From Neisseriaceae bacterium (GTDB lineage: Bacteria; Pseudomonadota; Gammaproteobacteria; Burkholderiales; UBA11063): a stretch of DNA of 60,835 nt. The DNA lies in the NCBI GenBank assembly GCA_003963245.1, contig RXJX01000037.1, forward strand, positions 9,865-70,699. The letters are read 5' to 3'. Positions within the stretch are counted from its first letter, which is position 1. The number at the start of each line of letters is the position of its first letter. The translations under genes were made by a program, and so were the position numbers. This document shows, piece after piece, positions 16,289-25,944 of this stretch. Under the pieces are notes generated by a model. The model was not told the DNA's origin. It was given only the letters and a program-made list of their open reading frames with translations, and did no database searches.

Positions 16289-17221
16289 TTATTGTTTGAT
16301 TTTGGGATCAAGCACCATATACAATAAATCAACGATAATATTAAACACTATCGTCAAAATACTTCCTAAAATAGTGATCGCCATAATCATATTGTAATCA
16401 CGATTAGTCGCAGCATTGGTAGTAAGAACACCTAATCCTGGTAAAGTAAAAATTTGTTCAGTAACTACGGCACCAACTAAAATCCCAGCAAACATTGGTC
16501 CAAGCAAGGAGATAACTGGTAACAAAGTTGGACGTATTGCGTGTTTGAATAAGATTTTTTTAGTTGGCAAGCCTTTGGCGCGTGCTGTACGAATATAGTT
16601 GGAATTCAGCACATCAATAATGCTACCGCGAGTAACAAAAGCAATTGTTGGTGTATAAGCTAAGATTAGTACTAGAACAGGTAGAAATAAATGAGCGATA
16701 TCGCCATCACCCCAGCCACCAGCAGGCAATAAACGTAAGGTTACCGCAAAGACTAACACACATAATGGACCCGTTACCATGGTCGGTACGGCAGTGAAGA
16801 AGATATTACTCGATACGACTAATTTATCAAACCAAGAGTTTTTATGTAAACCAGCATAAGCACCACAGATTATCCCAAAAGGTACGGCAATTGCCATAGT
16901 ATAAATACTCAAGCGTAAGGTTACCCAGAAGCCACCCATATTATCTGGAAAAAGCAAATGATTGATCGGTTGTCCAAGGTATTTCATAGAAATACCAAAA
17001 CTACCATGAATCAAGTCATTGAGATAGAGCAAATATTGTTGCCAGAGTGGCAGGTCTAAGCGATATTGTGCCATTAATGATTTGAGCGCTTCGGGAGAAA
17101 GTGCTCGTTCACCATCAAAAGGATTACCGGGTGTAATATGCACTAGAAAAAATACTAGCGTAATAATCGCCAATAAAGTTGGAATGGATACCAAAATTCG
17201 TTTAATAGCAAATTTCAACAT
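16289..17221 (-). CDS. oppB: Oligopeptide ABC transporter permease OppB
   Basis: A 310-residue permease with about six membrane helices. It starts MLKFAIKRILVSIPTLLAII, the common OppB/DppB opening, and contains HITPGNPF near residue 28 and the EAA loop YIRTARAKGLPTKKILFKHA (about 210-229). It is the membrane partner of OppC. It is preceded by oppA (gap 59 bases) on the same strand, the normal binding protein-permease order. Confidence 0.93.
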   Translation of the reverse strand: MLKFAIKRILVSIPTLLAIITLVFFLVHITPGNPFDGERALSPEALKSLMAQYRLDLPLWQQYLLYLNDLIHGSFGISMKYLGQPINHLLFPDNMGGFWVTLRLSIYTMAIAVPFGIICGAYAGLHKNSWFDKLVVSSNIFFTAVPTMVTGPLCVLVFAVTLRLLPAGGWGDGDIAHLFLPVLVLILAYTPTIAFVTRGSIIDVLNSNYIRTARAKGLPTKKILFKHAIRPTLLPVISLLGPMFAGILVGAVVTEQIFTLPGLGVLTTNAATNRDYNMIMAITILGSILTIVFNIIVDLLYMVLDPKIKQ

Positions 17222-17280
17222 ATAACAAATTCCTTAATTTTAATTCTAATTACTACAAGATAAAATATAATTCAATAGAA

Positions 17281-18918
17281 TCACTTTAACTTATACCATT
17301 TACTCATTACATGATCGAGGTGATTACTCTCCATATTGTACCCACCTACTCGCGGAGCCACCAAGCGGTAATAAGTGTATTGATAAAGCGGAATAATTGC
17401 ATAAGCACTTTGTGCTGTTTGTAATGCTTGTTGGATAAGCTTAATCCGCTGTTCCGGATCTTGAGTATCTTGTGCCTGTTGAATTAATTGATCGTAAGCC
17501 GGATTACAATATTTGGATTTATTTAACGGATTTTTGCATAAGAAAAGATCGGTGTATGCATCGACACTATCATAATCAGCAGTCCACCCATCGCGGGCTA
17601 CATCATAGTTGGCAGTGTTACGTGCTTGAATGAAGCTTTTCCACTCCTGATTCGCTGCGGTGGTCTTGATACTGTCAGCGCCAAAGACTTGCTGCCACAT
17701 TGAAGCAATTGCCATCGCAATTTTCTTATGTGAATCCATGGTATTATAACTGATACTGATTTCTAGTGGATGACTAGGTCCGTAGCCAGCTTCTTTGAAT
17801 AATTTTTTTGCTTCATTAATTCGATTGTCAGAACTCCAACTAGCCCAAAGGTAGCGATTATTTGCAAACTTACCGTTTTCAATAGTGGTTGTCACATAGC
17901 TGTAAGATGGAACTTGATCTTGTCCTAGAACATCTTTAACTAAAGTTTCGCGATCAACTGCCATGGATAATGCCTGACGTAATTTCAGATTATCTCTAAA
18001 CTTAGGCAAGGTCATATTGAGGTCATAATAATAGAGCGCTTCCATCTTAGCAGTGTGTTCTTGGGTTGGATAATCTTGGCGTATTGTTTTGTATTGATCA
18101 ATTGGTAAACTATAGGTAATATCAATCTCACCGGTTTTGTACCGATTAAATGATGCATTATAATCTACAATCGGAAGAATATTTACCTGATTGATGCTGA
18201 CATTTTTAGCGTCATAATAATTAGGATTTTTATTGAGTAACATATGTCCTTTGATAACCCATTCGCCAACAGTATATGCACCAGAAGTTACCATCGTCTT
18301 AGGATCAGCCCATGTCTGTCCATATTTAGTTACATTAGCTTTGGAAACTATTGCAGTATTAGGCATTGAGCAAATTTGTAGAAATTTTGCATCTGGAGAA
18401 ACTAAGGTAATTTGTACTGTCTTGGCATCTAACGCTTTAACTCCCAATTGGCTTAAAGGCAATTTACCATTTTTGATTGCATTTCCATTGACAATATTAG
18501 CTGCCAGATTTATATAGGGCGAAGCAATCTTGGGGTCTGCTAAACGCTGCCATGAGAACACTACATCATCCGCGGTAATTGGGCTACCATCAGAGAATTT
18601 TAGACCATCACGGAGGTGAAAAGTATATACCTTACCATCAGTAGAGATATCCCATTTCTCAGCTAGTCCCGGAATTGTATGGTTACTTTGATCAAAAGAA
18701 ACTAATCCTTCAAATAGATCATATAGAACTCTGGCGCTGGTTGAATCTTGAGTCATCACAGGGTCAATGGTTGGTGCATCTTCTCCGTTATCAACTGTAA
18801 TCAAACTCTTGCCTTTATTTGCGCTGGAACTATCCTTAGCTTCTTTGGAACAAGCACTAAGCCCACTACTGATACCTGTAATAAGCAATAAAGCAGTCAA
18901 TTTTTTAATGTTTAACAT
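17281..18918 (-). CDS. oppA: Oligopeptide-binding lipoprotein OppA (paralogue 1)
   Basis: A 545-residue solute-binding protein of family 5. The N-terminus is a lipoprotein signal with LSAC and the lipidated Cys at residue 23, so it is membrane-tethered, unlike the soluble OppA of E. coli. The mature protein shows the family pattern: GLAEKWDISTDGKVYTFHLR near 85-105 and SDGSPITADDVVFSWQRL after it. It ends with HLDHVMSKWYKLK, a close match to the end of its neighbour. It is separated by one base from the upstream paralogue, so the two are certainly cotranscribed. Confidence 0.92.
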   Translation of the reverse strand: MLNIKKLTALLLITGISSGLSACSKEAKDSSSANKGKSLITVDNGEDAPTIDPVMTQDSTSARVLYDLFEGLVSFDQSNHTIPGLAEKWDISTDGKVYTFHLRDGLKFSDGSPITADDVVFSWQRLADPKIASPYINLAANIVNGNAIKNGKLPLSQLGVKALDAKTVQITLVSPDAKFLQICSMPNTAIVSKANVTKYGQTWADPKTMVTSGAYTVGEWVIKGHMLLNKNPNYYDAKNVSINQVNILPIVDYNASFNRYKTGEIDITYSLPIDQYKTIRQDYPTQEHTAKMEALYYYDLNMTLPKFRDNLKLRQALSMAVDRETLVKDVLGQDQVPSYSYVTTTIENGKFANNRYLWASWSSDNRINEAKKLFKEAGYGPSHPLEISISYNTMDSHKKIAMAIASMWQQVFGADSIKTTAANQEWKSFIQARNTANYDVARDGWTADYDSVDAYTDLFLCKNPLNKSKYCNPAYDQLIQQAQDTQDPEQRIKLIQQALQTAQSAYAIIPLYQYTYYRLVAPRVGGYNMESNHLDHVMSKWYKLK

Positions 18919-18919
18919 A

Positions 18920-20569
18920 TTAATTGATTCCTTTTTGATTAATATTGTACCATTTACTCATGACGTGATCAAGGTGATTTGTTTCGGGAGTATACCCTCC
19001 AACATTTGGTTTGATCAGACGGAAATAAGTATACTGGTACAACGGAATGATTGCATAATCTTGCATAGCTGCCTGAAGCGCTTTTCTGGTTAGATCTTCA
19101 CGCTGTGCGGCATTCGGTGTATTTTGTGCCTGAAGCAATAGCTTATCAAATGCTGGTGTACATGAGTGCGCATTATTTTGTGGATTATTGCACTGATAAA
19201 GGTTAGTATAGCTATCAATGCTGTTATAATCGGCAACCCATGCATCGCGGGCAATATCATAATCACCTTTATGGCGCGCTTGAAGAAAGGTTTTCCATTC
19301 TTGATTGCTGGCGGCAACGGTTATGCTTTTATCGCCAAAAGTTTGTTGCCACATTGAAGCAATTGCTAGTGCTATTTTTTTATGCATGTCATTAGTATTA
19401 TAACTAATTTTAATTTCTAGCGGGTGTTGCTCATTATAGCCGGATTGCTTAAACAGTTCACGAGCTGTTGTTAGTTGCTGTTCGCGTGACCATTGCGACC
19501 ATTCATAGTCGAGCCCTGCATATTTACCATCATCAATCGTATCGGTTGCATAAGAGTAAAGTGGGGTCTGATTTTGTCCCAGAATATCTTTGACTAATAA
19601 ATGGCGATCAACTGCCATGGACAAAGCTTGGCGCAGCTTAGGGTTGTTTTTGAATTTATCAGACGTCATGTTGAAATCATAATAGTACATACCTTCTAGT
19701 GAAACAGTATGTTCCTGATCTCCCAAAGAGGTCTTGATCGTTTTATACTGATCTACGGGCAGTGAATAGGTAATATCTAAATCACCAGATTTGTATTGAC
19801 TTAATGCTGAATTATTATCTTCGATCGGCATAAATTTAACTTGATCAATTGCAACATTTGCGGCATCATAGTAATGTGGATTTTTACTCTCTAAAATATA
19901 ACCTTTAACTACACGCTCATCAAGTTTATAAGCTCCTGAAGTAACCATGTTTTTAGGGTCTGTCCAATTGGTTAATTTACTAACATTTGCCTGCGATACC
20001 ACACCCAGATTCCACAAAGATGCAATTGCTAAAAAAGAATTGTCGAGGTGATTGAGTGAAATTTGTACGGTGTTTTTGTCTAATGCTTTAATTCCTAAGG
20101 CGCTCAGTGGTTTTTTCCCTTTAATAACGTCATCGGCATTAGTTAAGTTGTTGATTAGAATATTATATTTTGAAGCGATCTTTGGATCAGCAAGACGTTG
20201 ATAAGTAAAAACTACGTCATTCGCGGTAATTGGCGTACCATCCGAGAACTTAATTCCAGGACGTAGATGAAAAGTATAGGTTTTTCCATTTTCACTAATC
20301 TCCCATTTATCTGCTAGTCCCGGGATGATTTTATTACTCTGATCGTAGGAAGTTAAGCCTTCAAAGAGGTCATTCATTACACGATGGCTTTGGGTATCTT
20401 CTGACATTTGTGGATCCAAAGTTGCTGCATCAGAACCAAGGTCTACGACGATTTTGTTCTGTGATGTCGAGTTTGAATTTGTATTATTTGTATCTTTTTT
20501 TGATTGCTGAGAGCAAGCGGCAATTAATGAAGCCGAGGCTAATAGTATGGTTAATGATTTAAATTGCAT
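18920..20569 (-). CDS. oppA: Oligopeptide-binding lipoprotein OppA (paralogue 2)
   Basis: A 549-residue family 5 binding protein, the first gene of the opp unit. It has a lipoprotein signal (LIAAC, Cys at 19) and matches the downstream OppA along its whole length (shared stretches include LRQALSMAVDR and ALAIASMWQQ). The pair is therefore a tandem duplication. They differ most in the early mature region and around the peptide pocket. Separate peptide ranges for the two are likely but inferred. Its promoter must lie in the 395-base gap shared with purB. Confidence 0.92.
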   Translation of the reverse strand: MQFKSLTILLASASLIAACSQQSKKDTNNTNSNSTSQNKIVVDLGSDAATLDPQMSEDTQSHRVMNDLFEGLTSYDQSNKIIPGLADKWEISENGKTYTFHLRPGIKFSDGTPITANDVVFTYQRLADPKIASKYNILINNLTNADDVIKGKKPLSALGIKALDKNTVQISLNHLDNSFLAIASLWNLGVVSQANVSKLTNWTDPKNMVTSGAYKLDERVVKGYILESKNPHYYDAANVAIDQVKFMPIEDNNSALSQYKSGDLDITYSLPVDQYKTIKTSLGDQEHTVSLEGMYYYDFNMTSDKFKNNPKLRQALSMAVDRHLLVKDILGQNQTPLYSYATDTIDDGKYAGLDYEWSQWSREQQLTTARELFKQSGYNEQHPLEIKISYNTNDMHKKIALAIASMWQQTFGDKSITVAASNQEWKTFLQARHKGDYDIARDAWVADYNSIDSYTNLYQCNNPQNNAHSCTPAFDKLLLQAQNTPNAAQREDLTRKALQAAMQDYAIIPLYQYTYFRLIKPNVGGYTPETNHLDHVMSKWYNINQKGIN

Positions 20570-20845
20570 AATTGGGAATACTCTAAAGTTTTATTTAGCG
20601 ATAATCTAGTACGGACAACGGGGGGATTTTGTCGACTAAAGGAATTAAATTCTTTGGCTTTTATACTGATAAAATGTGAAACGTATAACCAATAAAAAAC
20701 ACTGCCCTACATTATATCACCTGTTATGGGTATCTACCTCTTGATTATGTTTGAAAATCCTTTGTGCAGGTGCTAATAAGATGAAATCATATTTAAAGCG
20801 GATTCCTGAAGTTTGTCGATTTTATCTGGATTTTAATTTGTTTGG

Positions 20846-20853
20846 TATATAAT
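20846..20853 (+). promoter_or_regulatory. Probable purB promoter (-10) in divergent oppA-purB gap
   Basis: The 395-base gap between oppA2 and purB (20,570-20,964) holds no gene. On the plus strand a perfect TATAAT occurs at 20,848-20,853, inside TATATAAT, about 110 bases before the purB start. The upstream -35 region is poor. On the minus strand TATAAT also occurs (plus 20,711-20,716), but without a visible -35. I see no PurR-like operator. Confidence 0.45.
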
Positions 20854-20964
20854 ATCCTCTTAATTTCTTTACCTGTTAATAACCTTAGCAAGGTAAGTGA
20901 TATGTTGCATAATGCTTCATATTCTATGTGGCGTCAGTTCTTAATATAGCAATAAAGGTGAATC

Positions 20965-22317
20965 ATGGATAGTATTTTGGCAATCAGCCCTTTGGATGGT
21001 CGTTATCGAGATAAGGTTAGTGAGTTAAATTCATTAGTTTCAGAGTTTGGTTTAATTAAATTTCGCGTACAAGTTGAGGTGGAGTGGTTTAAGTTTTTAT
21101 TTAGTAACGCAGAGTTTAATTTGCCTAAATTGAGTAGCGCAGATATCCAATTATTGGATGATATCGTGGCTAATTTCGATAATGCAGCCGCAGCGCGGGT
21201 AAAAGAGATTGAAGCAACCACCAATCATGATGTTAAGGCTGTTGAGTACTATATCAAAGAGCAGATTGCTGAAAATCAATTACTCTTTGCATACCGTGAG
21301 TTTATTCATTTTGCCTGTACTTCTGAAGATATCAATAACACCAGTTATGCGTTAATGTTAAAAGCGATAACTGAACAAGTTTTATTGCCGCAAGTAGGTA
21401 CAATTATTGATAAATTGACGAATCAAGCTAAAGAGTATCGTGATGTAGCGATGATGTGTCGTACACATGGACAGCCAGCCACTCCATCAACTATGGGAAA
21501 AGAGTTTTATAACGTTGTCTATCGCTTACAACGCCAATTAGCGCAATTAACTAAACAAGAATTTTTGGCAAAAATTAATGGTGCGGTGGGTAATTATAAT
21601 GCGCATTTGGTTGCTTATCCTGAGATTAAATGGGATAAACTGGCTGAAGAATTTGTGACGCAAAAATTAGGTTTAACTTTTAATCCGTTTACCACACAGA
21701 TTGAACCGCATGATTATCAGGCAGAACTGTATGATAATTTGCGCCGAATTAATATTATTTTGATTGATTTGTCCCGTGATTTATGGGGCTATATCTCGCT
21801 AAATTACTTTAAACAAAAAGTCAAAGCAGGTGAAGTTGGTAGTTCTACTATGCCGCATAAAGTAAATCCAATTGATTTTGAAAATGCTGAAGGAAATTTT
21901 GGACTGGCAAACAGTGTGCTTGGACATTTGGCAGAAAAGCTTCCTCTCTCTCGCTGGCAGCGTGATTTGACTGATTCGACCGTACAACGCAATATTGGTG
22001 TTGGTATTGGCTATATGGTTCTAGCCTTGAGTTCATTGGCTAAAGGTCTGGGTAAATTGGAAATTAATCAAGCAGTAATTAGTGTAGATCTGGATAATAA
22101 TTGGGAACTTCTAGCAGAACCAATTCAGACAGTTATGCGTAAGTGCGGTGTGGAAAATGCCTATGAAAAATTAAAAGACCTGACGCGTGGTAAAAAAGTT
22201 GATGCTGAAGGTATCAAACAATTTGTAGCGTCTTTGGAGCTGCCTGAAGCAGAAAAAGCTAAGTTAGCACAGCTAACACCAGATAATTATATTGGTTTAG
22301 CGAGCAAATTATTCTAA
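20965..22317 (+). CDS. purB: Adenylosuccinate lyase
   Basis: A 450-residue enzyme of the fumarase/aspartase superfamily. It acts twice in purine synthesis, splitting SAICAR and adenylosuccinate with release of fumarate. The superfamily signature GSSTMPHKVNPIDFENAEG (about 292-310) contains the catalytic flexible loop serine. TTNHDVKAVEY near 85 and MCRTHGQPATPST near 170 carry the active-site histidines. It has an AAAGGTG site before the ATG, is monocistronic, and ends at a strong bidirectional terminator. Confidence 0.96.
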   Translation: MDSILAISPLDGRYRDKVSELNSLVSEFGLIKFRVQVEVEWFKFLFSNAEFNLPKLSSADIQLLDDIVANFDNAAAARVKEIEATTNHDVKAVEYYIKEQIAENQLLFAYREFIHFACTSEDINNTSYALMLKAITEQVLLPQVGTIIDKLTNQAKEYRDVAMMCRTHGQPATPSTMGKEFYNVVYRLQRQLAQLTKQEFLAKINGAVGNYNAHLVAYPEIKWDKLAEEFVTQKLGLTFNPFTTQIEPHDYQAELYDNLRRINIILIDLSRDLWGYISLNYFKQKVKAGEVGSSTMPHKVNPIDFENAEGNFGLANSVLGHLAEKLPLSRWQRDLTDSTVQRNIGVGIGYMVLALSSLAKGLGKLEINQAVISVDLDNNWELLAEPIQTVMRKCGVENAYEKLKDLTRGKKVDAEGIKQFVASLELPEAEKAKLAQLTPDNYIGLASKLF

Positions 22318-22327
22318 ACTTTAGTAG

Positions 22328-22389
22328 GAGTAAAGAAGATACCAGAGCGCGATGAAATTTATTCACGCGCCCTGGTATCTTCTTTACTC
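22328..22389. terminator. Bidirectional terminator between purB and FUSC gene
   Basis: An 18-bp perfect stem pairs 22,328-22,345 with 22,372-22,389, extended by GCGCG (22,47-51 of this line, i.e. 22,347-22,351) with CGCGC (22,366-22,370). A-rich and T-rich flanks suit termination in both directions, which fits the convergent genes. Confidence 0.85.
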
Positions 22390-22412
22390 TTTATATGTTC
22401 AATTTAATTTAT

Positions 22413-23396
22413 TTAAATTAAGCCCAAAATATTATGTAGTTGTTTAAGCTCAGTTGCGAAATGATTGGTGGTTTTACGGAGCGTTGGCGTTTTAATTTGA
22501 CTAATTAATTCATTCAGCTCTAGATAGTCTATGATTAATGAGTAGTTTTGATTTTTATCCGTAGTACTTTGAATTATTTGTAAGAATTTAGATAAGATTT
22601 GATTAAGATACGGATCATTTAAATTATCGTTTTCTAATTCATAATAAAAAATAACGATAAGCAAGCGGTAAAGGCGCCTAATTTGCAAGAGGCACTTACT
22701 ATAATTCTCAATTAATTGTGGGTTTTTTTTAGCGGCTAATTCGTGTTTAGCCTCATCAATAGTTTTATTGAAGTTAGTTACATCACTGAGAAATTTAGTT
22801 TCAATTGTTAGAATATGCTGTCTTACTTGCTCGATATTGTCTTGATTTTGAATGTTTTTAATTAAATTAGTTATATCGTCTAGAGCTTTAAAAATTAGCT
22901 GGTGAGATTTGTTTATTGCATATTGAGGGAAGAATAGTAGCATTGAAAGCAGGGCGAAGCTAATACCAATTACAATGTCGATGATTCGATACATCGCATG
23001 CTGCAAGCTCGTGCCGCCATTACTACCGAAAATTAAAATTGCCATAGTGGCAATGCCGAGAACTCCGATATAGCTTTTCTTACTGCCCATAAAAATATAA
23101 GCATAAACGAAACAAGATATACTTAATACACTCCAAATGATTAGCCAGTTATCATGGAAAAACAAGATACAAACTAGAGCAATTAATGAACCAAATAATG
23201 TGGCTAAAAAACGAAGCTTACTCCGATTAATTGCCCCACCTATTGTTTCTTGGTCAAATAAAACTACTGTTGTAGTGACTGTAATCCACCCAGACATCGG
23301 AATTTTGATTAAATATGCAGTAACTATTCCTGCTGCTAATGCGAGGACTAAACGCAGTGCACGAATTACCCGATTTTTGTCGAGTGTAAAATTCAT
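22413..23396 (-). CDS. FUSC-family membrane protein
   Basis: A 327-residue protein with six hydrophobic segments in the first 165 residues, in the pattern of the FUSC/aromatic acid exporter (YccS, AaeB, ArAE) N-terminal domain: ALRLVLALAAGIVTAYLI, SGWITVTTTVVL, then paired helices. A helical soluble tail follows. It overlaps the murB stop by four bases (ATGA), so it is translated with murB. A substrate cannot be named; relatives export aromatic acids or affect envelope integrity. Confidence 0.75.
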   Translation of the reverse strand: MNFTLDKNRVIRALRLVLALAAGIVTAYLIKIPMSGWITVTTTVVLFDQETIGGAINRSKLRFLATLFGSLIALVCILFFHDNWLIIWSVLSISCFVYAYIFMGSKKSYIGVLGIATMAILIFGSNGGTSLQHAMYRIIDIVIGISFALLSMLLFFPQYAINKSHQLIFKALDDITNLIKNIQNQDNIEQVRQHILTIETKFLSDVTNFNKTIDEAKHELAAKKNPQLIENYSKCLLQIRRLYRLLIVIFYYELENDNLNDPYLNQILSKFLQIIQSTTDKNQNYSLIIDYLELNELISQIKTPTLRKTTNHFATELKQLHNILGLI

Positions 23397-24400
23397 GGTG
23401 TAATTGGCTCAATATTTAGCTGAATTTGATAAAATTCATAAACTTTGGACTGGATTCCTTTGGCAAATTCAATTAGCTCATCTTTATTTGCTCGTGCATA
23501 ATTAACTAAAACTAAAGCTTGTTTGGGGTAAACCCCTAGATTGCCGCTGCGCATACCTTTTAAGCCCAGATTATCAATCAACCATCCCGCTGAAACTTTA
23601 ATTTGTTCGGCATTTGTGGTAGGGTATATTGGCAGATCTGGAAAACGTTGTTTTAATTCCTGCGCTTGTACAGCTGCAATAATCGGATTGTGAAAAAAAC
23701 TACCAGCATTGCCGATCTCTGCTGGATCAGGTAATTTACTGCGGCGCGTAGCAATGATACACGCTCGCAAATCATCTGCGGTTGGATTATCTATATTTGC
23801 CATTTGTTTAGTAATATCACCGTAGCTAATCATTAATTTAGCTTTTTTTGGAAGTTTGAAAGTAACGCTGGTTACTAAATATTGCGGTTTATTCTTGAGA
23901 TAGCTATTGCGGTAGCTAAATTGACATTCAACATTACTAAGTTTTACAAATTTACGGATGGTTAAATCATAAACCGTGACATAATCAATAAAATCTTTAA
24001 CTTCAACCCCATAAGCACCGATATTTTGCACTGGAGAAGCTCCGACAGTTCCTGGAATTAGGCTCAAATTTTCTAAACCATAAGCTTGATTTTCAAGGCA
24101 ATTTGCAACAAAATCATCCCAGATTTCACCTGCGGCAGCGGTTACCAATTTATAATCAGAGCCATCATTGTCAAAAGTAACGCCTTTTAGTTGATTATGG
24201 ATTACCAAACCATCATAGTTTTCTGGGAGAATTAAATTACTACCGCCACCTAGCACAAAATAACGAGAGTAATTATTGATAACTGCGGCTATCTCATCGA
24301 GCTGTTCTAAAGCGGTAAGCTGGATATAGTGATTAGCAATTGAATTAAGATGGAGAGTATTGAGTTGTGTTAAATTGACAGAATTCTGAATGGTTAACAT
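23393..24400 (-). CDS. murB: UDP-N-acetylenolpyruvoylglucosamine reductase
   Basis: A 335-residue flavoenzyme that reduces the enolpyruvyl group to make UDP-MurNAc in peptidoglycan synthesis. The FAD-binding segment YFVLGGGSNLIL (about 47-58), the motif LSLIPGTVGASPVQNIGAYG (about 112-131), the active-site NAGSFFHNP (about 228-236) and the type I MurB C-terminus are present. It lies downstream of the tRNA-Arg gene and upstream of the FUSC gene on the same strand. Confidence 0.95.
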   Translation of the reverse strand: MLTIQNSVNLTQLNTLHLNSIANHYIQLTALEQLDEIAAVINNYSRYFVLGGGSNLILPENYDGLVIHNQLKGVTFDNDGSDYKLVTAAAGEIWDDFVANCLENQAYGLENLSLIPGTVGASPVQNIGAYGVEVKDFIDYVTVYDLTIRKFVKLSNVECQFSYRNSYLKNKPQYLVTSVTFKLPKKAKLMISYGDITKQMANIDNPTADDLRACIIATRRSKLPDPAEIGNAGSFFHNPIIAAVQAQELKQRFPDLPIYPTTNAEQIKVSAGWLIDNLGLKGMRSGNLGVYPKQALVLVNYARANKDELIEFAKGIQSKVYEFYQIQLNIEPITP

Positions 24401-24418
24401 AATAAAACCAGTCCTAAG

Positions 24419-24493
24419 TGGTGCCCCCGACAGGAATCGAACCTGTAACTGCCCCTTAGGAGGGGGCCGTTATATCCATTTAACTACGAAGAC
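24419..24493 (-). tRNA. tRNA-Arg (anticodon CCU)
   Basis: On the minus strand the cloverleaf runs from 24,493 to 24,422, with CCA encoded at 24,421-24,419. The T-arm is ACAGG-TTCGATT-CCTGT, and the anticodon arm is GCCCC-CTCCTAA-GGGGC, giving CCU (reads AGG). The acceptor GUCUUCG pairs with CGGGGGC through three G-U wobbles, an unusually weak stem but complete. It lies 8 bases after the ruvA stop and 21 bases before murB, so it is probably processed from the ruvA-murB transcript. Confidence 0.93.
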
Positions 24494-24501
24494 TATAAAT
24501 A

Positions 24502-25107
24502 TTAATGTTTGCTAAGTAATTTCAAAGACTCTTTAATTCCCTGACTAAGATCATTTAGCTCGGGCAATTGTTTAATAACTTGAGTAATCTCTTTATTATT
24601 ATAACCAAGGCTTTCCAATGCATTGGCGATATCTTTGCGAATGTTGCTATCTTGGTTTTGTGCGTTATCTGCAAATAGCCCCGTTGCGGTCAATATTCCA
24701 GCGGTATTACTTAGTTTACCTTTTAATTCAAGTAACATCCGTTCTGCCATTTTTTTACCCACACCGGGAGTTAGACATAAGGCATTAGCGTCATCTTCTT
24801 CAATGGCGACGTAGAGCTGCTGGCTATTCATAGTGGAAAGCAAAGCCAAGGCAATTCGTGGACCGATTCCGGATATCTTTATTAATTGGCGAAAACAATT
24901 GCGCTCAGCTCGATCAATAAAGCCAAAGAGTAAATGTGCATCTTCGCGAATAACCTGATGGGTAAAGAGAGTTACCTCGCTGCCTAGCGGTGGTAATTGT
25001 GCCAGATGTGAGATTGGCAAGTCAAGTTCATAGCCAACTCCACCAGCAAGAATGATTACTTGTGGCGGGGTTAGCTCAATTAATTTTCCGGTAATTAAAG
25101 CAATCAT
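24502..25107 (-). CDS. ruvA: Holliday junction branch migration protein RuvA
   Basis: A 201-residue DNA-binding subunit that holds the Holliday junction for the RuvB motor. An OB-like N-terminal domain (about 1-62), helix-hairpin-helix motifs (ISGIGPRIALALLS about 78-91 and LTPGVGKKMAERMLLELKGK about 111-130) and a C-terminal RuvB-contacting three-helix domain are visible. The length is typical. It starts 2 bases after metQ and ends 8 bases before tRNA-Arg; ruvB and ruvC are not nearby. Confidence 0.94.
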   Translation of the reverse strand: MIALITGKLIELTPPQVIILAGGVGYELDLPISHLAQLPPLGSEVTLFTHQVIREDAHLLFGFIDRAERNCFRQLIKISGIGPRIALALLSTMNSQQLYVAIEEDDANALCLTPGVGKKMAERMLLELKGKLSNTAGILTATGLFADNAQNQDSNIRKDIANALESLGYNNKEITQVIKQLPELNDLSQGIKESLKLLSKH

Positions 25108-25109
25108 AA

Positions 25110-25913
25110 TCAGAATGAAGGAACGATGGCGCCGTTATATTTTTGCTCAATAAATTTCTTCATCTCTGGTGAAGTCATTGCTTTAGCTAGCGCTTTCATC
25201 TTCGGCTGATTTAATTCATCAGGACGAACTGCGATAATATTAGCAAATGGACTATTCTTATTTTCTAAGATTACTGCATCGCGGGTTGGTTTTAAGTTAG
25301 CGGATAATGCATAATTAGAGTTAATTACTGCTAAATCAAGCTGTTTTCCTGCTAATGAGCGTGGTAACATTGCTGGGTCTAATTCTACGATTTGAACATT
25401 GTATGGATTACCTACAATATCACGCTTAGTTGGGTAAGCAACTCCAGCTTTAAGTTTTAAGACTCCATTAGCTTGTAGGATATTGAGTGCACGCCCTTCA
25501 TTTGTTGGGTCATTTGGTACACCAATTTTACTCTTTTGTACTATATCTACAGCTTTTTTAGATTTAATGAATTTAGCTTCGCTATCTGCATTTGCATAGA
25601 CACCCATTGGCTCAAGATGTACTTTTACTAAAGAAACTAAATTTGTTCCATGATCTTTATTGTATTGATCTAAATATGGTTGATGTTGAAAGAAATTAGC
25701 ATCAATTTGTTTTTGTGATAGTGCTAGATTGGGTGTAATATAATCTGAAAACTCAATCACTTTAAGAGTGTAGCCTTGTTTAGCTAATTCTGGTTGTACA
25801 AATTTTAACATTTCAGCATGTGGAACTGGGGACGCTCCCACAGTAATCGTTTCAGCGGCAAATGAACTAACTCCTGCAGTTAATCCAGCCAGAAGCAATA
25901 ATGTTTTTTTCAT
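25110..25913 (-). CDS. metQ: Methionine ABC transporter substrate-binding protein
   Basis: A 267-residue NlpA/MetQ-family protein that binds D/L-methionine. The signal peptide ends SSFAA before ETITVGA and lacks a lipobox Cys, so the protein appears to be a soluble periplasmic form instead of the common lipoprotein. The family core GASPVPHAEML, QKQIDANFFQHQPYLD and VPNDPTNEGRALNIL is present. It is the last gene of the metN-metI-metQ series and is followed by ruvA after 2 bases. Confidence 0.92.
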   Translation of the reverse strand: MKKTLLLLAGLTAGVSSFAAETITVGASPVPHAEMLKFVQPELAKQGYTLKVIEFSDYITPNLALSQKQIDANFFQHQPYLDQYNKDHGTNLVSLVKVHLEPMGVYANADSEAKFIKSKKAVDIVQKSKIGVPNDPTNEGRALNILQANGVLKLKAGVAYPTKRDIVGNPYNVQIVELDPAMLPRSLAGKQLDLAVINSNYALSANLKPTRDAVILENKNSPFANIIAVRPDELNQPKMKALAKAMTSPEMKKFIEQKYNGAIVPSF

Positions 25914-25944
25914 TCAAACTCTCCTTTTGTATGTTTAAAGCAAA

